This document shows positions 46,595 through 57,412 of a DNA stretch of 64,000 nt, one piece after another. The DNA is taken from NCBI GenBank assembly GCA_020081605.1, contig JAHREC010000018.1:5022001-5086000 (forward strand), written 5' to 3'. The notes under the pieces were generated by a model, which was not told the DNA's origin, made no database searches, and saw only the letters and a program-made list of their open reading frames with translations. Position 1 is the stretch's first letter. Every line of letters starts with the position of its first letter. A program made the position numbers and the translations under genes. The DNA is from Albifimbria verrucaria (lineage: Eukaryota > Ascomycota > Sordariomycetes > Hypocreales > Stachybotryaceae).

Positions 46595-49500
46595 TCTTTG
46601 GCGATTTTTTCCTTCTTCTGTTGTGTGGGGGTCGAATAAAAGCGTGTTGGTGTCGGTTACTCGGAAGTGCGCGCCTTTGTAAAAATGGAATAATCACCGC
46701 ATGGGGAATATGATTTGATGACTAGAGGTGTTGCATTGGGTAATTCGATCTTTGTCTGGGGTTTGTGGAGAGCATAAGGCGCCACCAAATTGCAAGTTTG
46801 TACAAGCATAGCTTCAAGTCTACAGGTGGTGCTTAACACTGATGTTTCCCGACCCTGCTCGCATGATGATATCGTGAGTTCTAAACGCAGCAAGGCTGAA
46901 GGAAGATCCTAGATTCTTGGTAGCCACGGCAAAGGAATTACTCCACAGACGAAATCGTAAATATAGAAAGTGTTGTCCAGAGCGACGGGTCTCCTTTTCA
47001 TGTACGACATCAATTAAGCTATTCTTAGGCAGTGGACGGATGGACGGGGGCACGCTGACAAGGTGAGATGATGGTGTTGTTAGTGAGCGTTCCTGGGCCA
47101 GTGCGCAACTGCGGGATGAGTAAGGCCACCCACTACAAAGCACACAGCCCTGCAGGGATCAGGGACTACTTTAGTTATTTTATTTCGATCGGAGGTGGTG
47201 GTTGCCGTGTGCTCTGTGCCATTGGGGGCCGTTGCCTGTCAAAGTCGGGGAGCACAGGGTGGGTTTGCTGAAGACTTCCAGAATTCATGCGGAATGGGAG
47301 AGGCGTGACGCGAAGCATCGAGCTCTGCACCGGCCGGACCTTTAAGTCCAGCTTTACCCGAAGGGGGCGCGTCGTGATACAGTTTCGTCGATCAGACGTG
47401 CAGGCTGCGATGGGACGTTTGGCTTGGTATTTTCTCCGACGGCGATCATGCGTAGGATATGTGGGAATCAGCCCACAAGCCGCGAACATCATGACATATG
47501 CGAGCGGGTAGCCGGGGTTTCGTGGCATTGTCTCTGCTGGAGTCGTGGCCAAGGGGAATGGGGGTTGCTCCGTCCAGGAGGGAGGGATCTTATTCCCTGG
47601 TGGCATCACCGGGCTCTCGGGAGTTTGCCATTTTCTTGGGGTTTCACGTGCGTCATGCCCATCCGATCTCACAGCTTGCCAAAGTACCCAGGTACCCTCT
47701 CCAAGGCAATCAGGTACCTGTACTCCGTATGTACGGTTCAATTTGCCTCGCAGAAATCCGTGCAGGCTGCCTACGGTACCTCCTACTCAATGTGTCTATT
47801 TACTTACCTACTAGGTAGATCGGTAGGTACTAACCTAATGAATTTCATCCTGGCAGATGTACTGGCTGGGGTGTTTTCTGTACCTTACCTTAGCGTCACT
47901 TGCCCTGGCTTGGGTGCGTCGCCTTTAGCATCTACAGTCGCGATAGCCTCTCTTTTCGCCATCGACGGCACCATGACTCGGGCAGCCTTCCACGCGGCGA
48001 ACTTGTTTCCCGATCAATCTGACCGCTGGATGGTCATCTGTCATGCACGTGCGCTAGATTGGATCGGGCTCGAAGCGCGAGGGCGATGCAAACCTGCCAA
48101 ACAGGCCAGGTGTTATTACCCGTCCGCTTGGCGAGATTGGAACAATTTGGAACACACCGCAAAGCACGTTTGGCGTTAAAAGTCGTGACATGACACTTTG
48201 ATAGTGGGTCGACAAAACACCTCACCTCGTTCACGATGGTTGATGGTTGGGTGGGAAGTCGGCAGTTGAGAAGCATGAGTCTGCATCAGGCACGAAATAC
48301 AGAATTCACCATGGATGCAATGCAAACAAACGGTCGCGATTCGTTGGCGCGTAAAGTGACCATTTCATGGACGATGGATGAGCCCATGACAAGAACTCAT
48401 CTCCGTCAGGCGTGACATGGCACCGTGGGCCACCACCACCACCACCACCACCTTGACCATGTCCTCCGACATTCTGCCCCTCAGCTCAGGGTATCACATC
48501 TCTAACCGAGCAGGGTCACCGTGGCGGGCCCAGCAACAGCAAACCATGTTCAACGAGCATTGTTGTTACAGACCAGGAATTCCTTAAGATCGTGCAAAGA
48601 AGCCATCTACTCACAGCATCCATCTCCCGCACAGAATGCACCCGCCCTCGCCCAGCAGCGTGGTGTTGAGCCCCTTTACATAGCCTCGCGCTCTGCAAAT
48701 GGAATCACTATTTTCGAGCCTCGGTCATATCCTATGACGCTTTATCCGGCTGACTCCCTTGGGCGAGGGGCGCTTACTCGACGCTAACAATGCCTGGTTC
48801 TGCTAGAGCCAGGGCTACCCTGGGTCTCTGACAGGGGCTGTCTTAAGCGTGTCTCAGATCCCGGACACCGTTCTATTTTACCCCGGTCACCCTGGACCGC
48901 CATCGTTTGAGCCGCAACCCTGCACCTCTCAAAGGGGTGAAGGACCGGCTCACTAACTGGCTGCCATACTACGTTGTTACTGAAGCCGTTAGGGCATGCG
49001 CCGTCGCTGCCCCGACCTGGTCGAATCGCAACTACCGGTGGTCATGGCTGTGCGAACCGCATGTAAGGCCATGTGAGACCATGCGAGGCAGAGGTCCTCT
49101 TCGTCTGACCTTCTTTATGGCTGGGTGGCCGAAATCTACCGACTTTCTTTTCCTCACCATCGTTTCTATTCTTCCAGCGTCGCCGGGTCCGGCACCCGTA
49201 CACTCTGTCGTCTTGTTGCCTTCTTTCTCTGCCGTGAAGCCGAACCGTAAAGCCCATCGCGGGCACTTCGCAGCTTTTTCTCATTCTCGTCGTTCATTAG
49301 CTCAGGCTTGGCGAAAGCCGGCCCCATTTTACTGTTCCGCTTTCCACGTTGCTTCGTTTCTTCTTCTCCTGGTCCGGCCCAGTTTCTTTTTCGCCTTTGG
49401 CGATCCCTCAGACTTCTCTTTCTGCTTTTCCTCCTACGCCGGGGAGCAGATACCCAGCCGATAGACTTGGTTGGATCTCACGGCTGCCTTTCCTTTTTCC

Positions 49501-49698
49501 AACTTCTTTGCTTCGAGGGCCGACCCTCTTGTAGATCCGTCTCGCGTCTTCGACTCTAGTATATTCTTCTTATTCTTATTTTCAACAACGGCTGGTTCGT
49601 TGCGTCGCTCGTTCTCAAACTTCGCGCTATCCTTCTGGATGCCTCACCAACTCGACTACTAAATCTATATCTTGCATTCGTCTTTCGAAAAATCGAGA
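46595..49698. other. 3.1 kb spacer
   Basis: Frames of 180-250 codons exist on both strands around 47.2-48.2 kb but overlap each other and lack domains. TACC/GGTA-rich motifs lie at 47687-47833 and a CAC microsatellite at about 48433-48455. The last 600 bp are T/C-rich and look like promoter and leader of the secreted protein gene. Confidence 0.45.
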
Positions 49699-51590
49699 AT
49701 GCGTCTATCTGCCGGCTTTGCCGTGCTAGCCCTGCTCTCGGTAGGAGAGGTAAGTCGTCATGTCGAAGACGCTTGGTGTTATGGAATATGACCTAACATT
49801 GCATGTGTTAGGCTGGTGTTATTCGACGGGATTATGATGGCTACGTGCAGAAGAGGAACCCAGGTGTCGGGCAGTTGCTGGAAACCTTGGGTTAGGAGGT
49901 CTGCTTGGCCTCGGCGGCGGCGGCGGCCAGACCACGGTCACGACGACAAAGATCCTCCGCGAGACTCCTGCGCCCGCTCCGCCGGCGGCGCCTGTTGCGA
50001 GTCAACCTGCGCCTCTATCGCCAGCTCCGCCAGGTGTTACGCCGTCAGCACCGCCGGCCTCAGGGCAGCCCCTGCTGCACCTCCTGCCGATGCTCCGCCG
50101 CCTCCGACCAGCGCGAGTACGACTCTTACCCTTAGCATAGGACCAGGAACCAGCGCTGCCGGTCAGCCAACTGGTGCCCAACCTCCTGCGGCGCCTCCTG
50201 CGAATACGCCTGCTCCCAACCAGCCATCCGCGAGCCTACCTGTGGTCAGCCAGCAATTCCCGGCTCCCGGAAACACTCCTCCTGCTGCTCAACCAAGCGG
50301 CGCTGCTTCTGAATCCGCACCGTATGTTTCAAACCCATTTTCCTGTTCAGGCCTATTCACCTTCTAACTGTTGTTAAGGGTCTCCGTTATCACCTCAACT
50401 GTTCTTCAAACGGTGACCGTTCTGCCGCCAGGCGTCGTGGTTCCTTCTGGAAACGTAAGAATACATGCCAGCCTGTGTCAGGGAAATGGCTAACCTCGTT
50501 GAACAGCCCTTCGCGCCTCAACCGCCAACTGGCCCGAATGGGGAGCCTCTACCCAATGCCGACGGTAATGGCATTGGAGTTACTACAATCCCCATTCCGC
50601 AGGAGAACTTGCCTAAGACTACTCTGAGTCAAGACCCGGCGGCACCCACTGGTGCAGGTGAGTTCATTCATACGAATGCATGACGAGATTGTGAATTGAC
50701 ATATTGTAGCTCCTCCTCCTGCTCCTCCACCACCACCACCTCCTCCCGCTCAAACGCCAGGAGCACCTCCGGCTAACACTCCGGCACCCCCATCGCCTCC
50801 TCCTCCGCCGCCTCCTCCTCCACCTGCACCACCAGCCAGCTCAGATGCTCCAGCATCAGCGCCACCTGCTCCTCCCGCTGCCCAACCGGCTCCTGTAACG
50901 ACCTCTATCGTACCAGCTCTGCCTTCCCAGCAGACGACCTCTGCCGATACCCCTCCGGCAACATCCGCCAAGACCTCAACTTCAGCTGCTGTGGAATCGA
51001 CTACCTCCGCCGAGACCTCAACCTCGGCTGCTGCGGAACCGACTACCTCCGCCGCTCAGCCTCCCACATCAGCTGCCCCGATTGCAAGCTCCACAGCTGC
51101 CCAGAGCCTCTCGTCCGTGCTCACAGCTCCTCTGGTCCCGAGTGCCAACCCCAACGCCGAGGCTGGCAACCCACAACCCACCGCAGCCCCCACGGCGCCT
51201 CCTAAGCTGATGCCTATCAACATTTCTACGCTGAGTCTGACGAGCGCCCTGCAATTGGGGAACCTGGGAGACGTCCAACAGCAAGAACTCCCTACAGCTA
51301 CTGCGAATATGAACCAGCCCAGCGCGATAATCGGAGATAGGCCCACCCCAACTGGAAATGTCATTGAATTGGATTTGACAGAGGACAAGCCCGCTGGAGG
51401 TGTAGGAGCTGCTTCGGTTGGAGAGTCAAAGCAAAATGGATCAGGATCTTCCATTATTATGGACTTGGTGGAAGACAAGCCCACGGGAAGCGATGGGGTA
51501 CAGGCAGCCTCTGCGAAGGGCCCTTCAAAAGACGGATCCGTCATCATCATGGACCTCACAGAAGATGAGCCTGCAAGCACGGGGGTGTGA
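49699..51590 (+). CDS. Secreted Pro/Ala/Ser-rich protein with C-terminal acidic repeats (two suspected frameshifts)
   Basis: Function unknown; probably a cell-surface or secreted protein. Signal peptide MRLSAGFAVLALLSVGEAG, a possible dibasic cleavage (IRRDYDGYVQKR), then a Gly run and long Pro/Ala-rich stretches including a PPPPP block, and Ser/Thr-rich repeats of TTSAETSTSAAAEP type that would be heavily O-glycosylated. The C-terminus holds three copies of a motif reading xIxDLTEDKPA (ELDLTEDKPA, IMDLVEDKPT, IMDLTEDEPA) spaced about 30 residues. No Cys-rich domain and no clear GPI signal. Introns 49750-49811, 50322-50378, 50455-50506 and 50658-50709. Short runs: TT 49892-49893 and C4 50069-50072. 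About 555 residues. Confidence 0.75.
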
Positions 51591-52138
51591 GTGCTGCAGG
51601 AGTTAGTGCTTCAGGGAAAAGGGAGATGACGAGGGGGCCAGCTCGGTTCTAACGATACCCATAGTCGAAAGGGGTACCTAGGCGGCTCTCACAACTAAAG
51701 AAAACCCAAAAAGAAAGAAAAAAACTTGGCTAAGAACATGGTAATTCTGAGGATATCAAAGACCTAGCTGGTGAGAATGCTGTGGAACAAGGTGCCGAAG
51801 GATCTATGTCTACATAGTCACCTTCTCGCAGACATGGGATATCGCCGCAAAGCGGATGGAAAGATATAGTAATTGTAGTTATTTGTTAGTAGCTTTGCGT
51901 CAAGATACTCGAGAGAAGATGAGCCATTGTCCTACTGCCAGTCCATTCAAGTTTTCCATTCAATTCTTCTCTTTTCTTTTTTTCCTCAACATAAAGTTCT
52001 CTAAGGGTATCATATCTAGTTGTAACCATTCGTTTAGTCCAAGCCCCCATTGTTATGCCCGGAAAATAGTGACCAAGGAGAGAAAGAAAGAGAAAAGACA
52101 CGAGCATCAGACACTGCTCACATGCACCCCTGTGCTTC
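51591..52138. other. 0.55 kb convergent 3' interval
   Basis: AT-rich, A- and T-tracts, no coding signal; 3' UTRs of the two flanking genes. Confidence 0.45.
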
Positions 52139-53130
52139 CTATATCGCTCCAGACCCAGCCGTACGCGCTGCCAACTTCATCTTCTTCATCTGACGCTTGC
52201 TGATGGTCTGAGTCCCATCCATGAGATCCTCTTGGGTGCCATTCTTTCGCTTCTGGCTCTTGTTGACGTCAGATGAAGCACCTTTCATCTTGCCGTCTCC
52301 CTTCTTGCCAGATTGCCCGTCAGGGTAGTGATCACCAGCAGCAGGTGCGCCCGCTAATGGTTTGGATGCGTCAGCCACCTGCAGAACATCGATAACACCA
52401 CGAAACCCATTCCTCTTTATGCCCTCATTGACAACTATGCTCCTCGGGACCGAGCGAAGGGCCTCCATAGCCTTGTCGTTGGCCAAGCCCCAGACCCCAA
52501 GAAGATTGATGACATCTGCGGGGCCCTGAGGGCGAGCGGGGAAGGGCTTCGCTGCTGATGAGGATTCCGCGGCCCCTGGTAGCGCGGATGAGACTGGTAA
52601 CGTTTGCAATGAAGTTTGCCCGGGCACGAGGTTCGCGAGCGAGGAGCGCCTGGGTGTAACAAATCTCGAAGCGCACGCCACGAGTTACGGCAGCCATGCA
52701 GGGGCGAGGTCGGAAGTGGAAGGGAAATGTTGACTCATATCGAGAGAAATGAGGGGATGTCGAGGGTGAGGCAGGCATTCTGAAAGGCCTTCTCTGTGAG
52801 GGGCGTATAGCGAGGATGTCGTAGGCGTTGACGAGATCAGGGAGGCGGTAGTTGGAGGCTGCTGGATCGGCCAAGGGAGAGTGGCGCGGTGGAGCACATG
52901 TGGGAGCCGTTGGGGGCGCGACAAGGGCGTAGCTGACGATGTTGAGGCCGCTGAAGATATGGATGTTGGTAGAGGCGGGAAGGGCGCCTTGGGATTCGCA
53001 GGGAAGGGAGGTTGAGCGTATGGTTGAGGGCGACGGTTGCATAGCCCAGGGATGATGCAAGCGACAGGGTCGCGAGAAGCTGGTCTGTGGTGGTGGACGG
53101 CGACCACGCGATGTTGAGATCGTACAGCAT
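52139..53130 (-). CDS. rpp1: RNase P/MRP subunit Rpp1 (p30; seven suspected frameshifts)
   Basis: Protein subunit shared by nuclear RNase P (tRNA 5' processing) and RNase MRP (rRNA processing). TIM-barrel-like fold of the Rpp30 family: start MLYDLNIAWSPS (ATG 53130), ATVALNHTL, ADPAASNYRLPDLVNAYDIL with AIRP, KAFQNACLTLDIP, LISLDMSQHFP, FHFRPRPCMAAVTRGVRFEI, ATRGRGILISSEA, ADVINLLGVWGL, RSVPRSIVVNEGIKRNGFRG, then a basic tail with ISKRQMKKMKLAAR. About 330 residues, no intron seen. The frame steps seven times, always at C runs (plus-strand G runs at 53001, 52875, 52800, 52753, 52722, 52538 and 52520), each one base short. This is the densest cluster of suspected errors in the window. Confidence 0.88.
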
Positions 53131-53858
53131 TGTGGAGGCGTGGGGTGATGTCTGGAGCGGACTGGTCGGAAGTACGGCACGCGGCAAATCGTGGACGGGA
53201 GAAGCTCTGGGCTTGGAATTGAGCTCAAGAACAGGGAGGCGCGGGCGCAATCAGGCCCATGATCGTCGCGGGAATAGATGGACGCTGAAGGTGTCGCGAG
53301 ACAAGGTGGGATAGTTGCCACTCTATTCTTGTGCTGTCTTGAAACCTGTCTATTGGCCAGGCACGGCGTGGATCAAGGGCGGGTGCGTGTGCGACTCAGG
53401 AATGTCACCTTCTCAATTGATGATATCGTGTGGCGTGCCGCGTGCCTTGAGTGCGTGGGTGGGTGTTTTGTGGAGGGAGGTGTGGAGGACAATGGACGAA
53501 GTGAAGTAAGTAGGTGACTGATGGAGGGAGAAGCAGCCTCGAACTTTTTGTTGTAGCGAGACAGAGGAAAGAGGTGCATTGCGCTAGACCAAAGCAGGCT
53601 AGTCCACTTGGAGATCGAAGTTTATTATTCTTCAAGGCAGACGCTAAACCCAAAGGGTTCGTCAACATCAAGAGGAAGAAGAGCAAGAGCAACGGCAAGA
53701 TCAACGGGCAACGGAAGGCATGGCCCGTGCTCTCGGGAGCTGCAGTTGAACATGCGGAGAAACTAAAGCCCATCACCATCTGCCATGTGACGTGACGTGA
53801 CGTGACGTGGCCTGCTTGCTTGGCGATAGCTTCACCTTTCTCATTTATCGTCCCATCT
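53131..53858. other. 0.7 kb spacer upstream of rpp1
   Basis: No gene seen. Contains the TGACG array listed separately. Confidence 0.45.
53787..53811. promoter_or_regulatory. array of four GTGACGTGAC (TGACG) half-sites
   Basis: TGACG occurs four times at 5-bp spacing, making overlapping TGACGTGA sites that resemble CRE/ATF-type bZIP targets. It lies about 660 bp upstream of rpp1 and just beyond the 3' end of the next gene, so the target is unclear. It could also be a simple pentanucleotide repeat. Confidence 0.4.
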
Positions 53859-54614
53859 TCAACGAGATTCATTCCTTGCAGCCTCTGAGCATTTGAATTC
53901 CTCCTTGTACGCCTCGTACGCCTTGTAAATCGTCATCTTGTTCGTTCCGTAGCTCAGCAGGCCCTCCCGTATCCAACTCGAGTTGCTCGTCAGACAGACC
54001 TCACCGCCGCCGGTGGCAAACGTCCACGCGTTGGCCTTCTCTCCCGATATTGCCATCTCGGCTTGCTTCGTGTCGCGCGTGTCTGCCGTCTCCAGCATAA
54101 TTCCGTTGATACCCTCGTCAATTCACCCCGGTCGTCAAGCTGGATTGGTTCGCTCGCCTATATCGCGAAACCAAAGTTCCCAGTCAAGCCATCCGTCGCC
54201 TTGCGGCCGCATTCCTGAAACCTCGCCCTCTTGCTGTGCGGTACAGCCTTAGTTGACTGCAACCCATTGAATACGCGCACCTTGGTCTTGTCAGGCCTCG
54301 CCTCCAGAGCGCTGCTTCAGTACCATGTTTTTCTTCTTCGTCTGTGGTGAACAAACCTTTCGTAAGGAGGCTCCTGGCTATGAAGGCATCGCCTTCCCAT
54401 GCCGGTGGTGTAGCACCAGGAACGCGTGTGTAATCAAGAGCAACCCTTGGTTCACGCTCTGTTTCATCGTACGTCCCCGATCCCCAGCATATTCCCTTGC
54501 CTGGTCTTGATGCCCGCACTCCCTCTCTTGGTCGTCATCGCCTTGCACATCGTCTGCTCCACCTTCATACATAAACTTAATGCTGACATTGGCAACTCTA
54601 TCGCAGCCCATCAT
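53859..54614 (-). CDS. Unrecognised protein, coding frame recovered across several short runs
   Basis: No single frame is long, but minus-strand segments in succession look like one protein of about 245 residues: start MMGCDRVANVSIKFMYEGG (54614), then EREPRVALDYTRVPGATPP, AWEGDAFIARSLLTKGLF, ARPDKTKVRVFNGLQSTKAV, GWLDWELWFRDIGERTNPA, and a clean last frame (to 53859) with EKANAWTFATGGGEVCLTS, SWIREGLLSYGTNKM and YKAYEAYKEEFKCSEAAR. Each change of frame goes the same way (one base missing), as in the known genes nearby, and codon use is G/C-ending. The step near 54125-54145 needs three added bases (T and G runs), the weakest point. I do not recognise the family; no signal peptide or membrane helix. 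It could be a decayed gene. Confidence 0.5.
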
Positions 54615-54667
54615 TCCGCTGTCTATTTCCGGCTACAAAGACGTATCATGCAACAACTGTCATAACA

Positions 54668-55013
54668 ATGAACCCCTCGAAAATCGCCCGGATGTCATGA
54701 GCATGGCAAATGGAGGTGGCGGCGGCGGCCTCCCCATTACCCCTACAACAATATGGACCTCCACAGGGCTGGGTCCAGCAACCCCTCCCCAGGCTGGACA
54801 AGCTCCCATGCGATACGGCTGAGCAGATCGCAGGCTGAAGACCAACGTGGATCCCACGCTGCCGTCTACCAGAAGGATGGAGATCTCATCAACGCTCTGA
54901 TCGAACTAGAGGATGAAAGGATCGGCACCCGAACCACTTCTGTGTTTGAGCTAGAAGAAAAGCGGTACCACGAGATACTCTTTGGGCAGTTGCCGAACCT
55001 CGTGTGGCGGTGA
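54668..55013 (+). CDS. Small unrecognised Gly/Pro/Gln-rich protein
   Basis: Start ATG at 54668 reads MNP, and with one C added to the run at 54671-54674 continues LENRPDVMSMANGGGGG. A Pro/Tyr/Gln-rich linker follows (54730-54820, frame uncertain, one to four short C/G runs), then a well-behaved frame to the stop at 55013: AEDQRGSHAAVYQKDGDLIN, ALIELEDERIGTRTTSVFEL, EEKRYHEILFGQLPNLVW. The end looks like a compact helical domain. About 115-120 residues. It is divergent from the unrecognised minus-strand gene by only about 50 bp. It may instead be the first exon of the downstream membrane-protein gene. Confidence 0.5.
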
Positions 55014-55213
55014 CCTGCTCGACTTCTACTAAGAATACCATTATCATGACTTGTTCCAACATACCGAAAAGACATTGTAATCCCAAAGGATCACGCTATT
55101 CTAAGAATTTTGACTTACTTCGTCTTATGTTTTCGCTCCCTTGTTTTGGTTGGCCCTTCACGAGACGCCGCTGTCTATTCCATACTTTCCCGCAACTTAC
55201 TGATGGTTTTACG

Positions 55214-56467
55214 ATGCTCATCCAGGGCGTCATGCTGCGGCTCTCGATCCCATTCGTCATGGCATGGACCTGCGCGGGGTTTGTTTTGTCAGGCCTGAAG
55301 GCCGCCGCGAGCATTCGATATAAGCGGTGCCAGGCTCTGGTTCTTAGCCAGGCACAAGAGCTTGTTGTTCTTGCTTGCTGGCTTCTGGATATCCCTCTGA
55401 CCAGACCTGCCAGCATGCCTTCCCCATCGTCGAATCGTGGTGCTCGCAGTCGTGTTGGTCTCGAAGATGACAATATACGTGAAGACAGAGCCTGGGGCGA
55501 TACGAGAAGAAGACGAAGCGGAGAGCTTTCCCAACAGCGTGGTGGTATGTTTTTGCTTTTATTGCTGCCTGCCCATCCTTCTGTTCTCCCCACTCCTCCT
55601 TGAGACTTGCCTTTCGGGCTGACCGAAATGTCGTTGCCAGATCGGGTTGACTACTTTGTATTTGCCCAACTGTATGAGATGGACGCCAACCGCTCATCAC
55701 ATGAACCCATGACGTCGTCGACGGGGTTCCGCCAACCTCATCATCAGCCCGACCATCTACTGCCGGCAACTCCGGTGCCAGCAACCTATCTGGCATTCGC
55801 CAGGGCCCTGCCCAGACACATCGCTCGCCCACCTTCACCGCCGAGGAGCAACACTACCTCCATAGCAGACTACCCATTCGACAGCCAGCTACTGCCGCGA
55901 CTGCAGTGAACCATTTTCGTCGTTTACCCTTTCTATACTCTGACCTCGCGGAAGGCTATCGTCTGCGACTTTCTGGTTTGTCTCGAGGTGGCCGTGAATG
56001 GCAGCGTCGCCAGAGAATGGCCACGTTGGCTCAGACACTATCTGATCGCTATAATCACTTCAAACTTATGCTCCCTCGCTCGTATATCGAGACCATTATC
56101 TCCAGAAATCAGAGTGAAACTCGAGCAAGCAAATTCTGGGAGAAAGTCCTCAACGAAGTAGAGGTGTGTTCCCAAAATTACTCTGATTTTATATGCATCT
56201 AACCTTGATTTGCTGCAGAGTGCCAACCAGGCCTGGGTTGTAGTCCCATTTTGGGTCTTGGTCTTCATCATACAGTCATCTTTAGTCGCCATGGCGTTCC
56301 AGCTCCTGCCGCCTTCAGCTCAGATTGTCCTACTACTAGCAAACGGACTGGCGTACACATGGTCTATTGCCATTATGTGTGAGATGCTCCATTCGCGTTA
56401 CGTTGTAATGAAGAAGGACGACCAGGAGCTTCATGACCTCATGGGAGGTCTGTTGCGCTCCGTCTAA
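55214..56467 (+). CDS. Unrecognised integral membrane protein
   Basis: The 3' half is secure: YSDLAEGYRLRLSGLSRGGR, RMATLAQTLSDRYNHFKLML, TRASKFWEKVLNEVE, then across an intron (56164-56218) SANQAWVVVPFWVLVFIIQ and a second helix AQIVLLLANGLAYTWSIAIM, ending HDLMGGLLRSV. The 5' half is less certain: a frame with SIPFVMAWTCAGFVLSGL from ATG 55214, a charged stretch ending GELSQQRGG, a likely intron (about 55548-55640, GTATGT..GCCAG), and DRVDYFVFAQLYEMDAN with a Pro-rich linker. One base is missing between 55870 and 55910. About 370 residues with two or three helices. Family not recognised. Confidence 0.55.
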
Positions 56468-57412
56468 TGGAATTCACCGCTCGTTGTCATACCTATTTTC
56501 ATAGCTTTGGCCCTTTGACCTCGATATCCTCATCAAGCGTTTGTTGCATTCTTCATTTTGGGCTCTGTCTCTAAAGGCATAAGCATTATCATCTCCTGCA
56601 GGACATTGGAACGTTCAATTACACGCGTGATTATGCTCTGACGCATGCGTTGTCTTTTCTTTGGGGCTGGGTTTGCAATTGTCTTCCGTCTCACTCGTTG
56701 GAGCTCGCATAGCTACCTAACCGTTTTTCGTATCCTGTTTATATCAGTCACTCATTCTCTAAGACAGTGGTAAGGACTTTTGGTTGTTTCAATAGTTGGT
56801 TAAGTTTAAGGTTCTAATTTGGCTGATCTCGCTGTTCTGGGGTTGAGTGAGCAGAGTTTACCTTGGCTGGACATATCCGTCGTGGAATGGAAATGTACCG
56901 GAAACCCAGGGTTGAGTACCATTCTCCATGAGCCAGTGCAAACCTGTGTGCCTTCATGAAGGTTAAGTGAGGAGGAATCATGAGAATTCCACTTTTCTTT
57001 TCCTTTCTACATCTCACAGTTCGTCCTTCTACCATTTCCTCTACATATTTCATATCTTGAGTCCCCATCCCCACATATGATACGGCAAAGGCAATAGCCA
57101 GTTCTCTGGCATTATAGCGTAATGAACATGAGATTATAATTCCGTTTGAGTCGATGTAGAACGTTCCACTCCTCCAAAAGGATGCGTCTAAGGTCCGTTT
57201 AGTGATCAGCCCTGACTTGCCCCCCGCGACGATATCTGTTTTCCCTAGCCTCCTTCCTTCTCTCCCGTCCCATCACATTACTGTACGATGTGAGCACTAG
57301 TCAGCATCCCTAGTTTACCACCATATCAATGCAGAAATTTGATAATGTATAGTATTCATAGCTGCTTCCGGGTATCCTGGTTGTATGTATATGAACGCAT
57401 AAATAGTTACCT
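56468..57412. other. 0.95 kb convergent 3' interval
   Basis: AT-rich; 3' regions of the membrane protein and glucosyltransferase genes. No coding signal seen. Confidence 0.45.

Noticed and set aside
47424..48179. 251-codon plus-strand frame, and 188-codon minus frame at 47175-47741
   Set aside because: The two overlap, neither resembles a protein family, and the stretch contains GGTA repeats.
48907..49464. 185-codon plus frame
   Set aside because: Lies in a T/C-rich leader and reads as Phe/Ser/Leu-rich translation of pyrimidine tracts.
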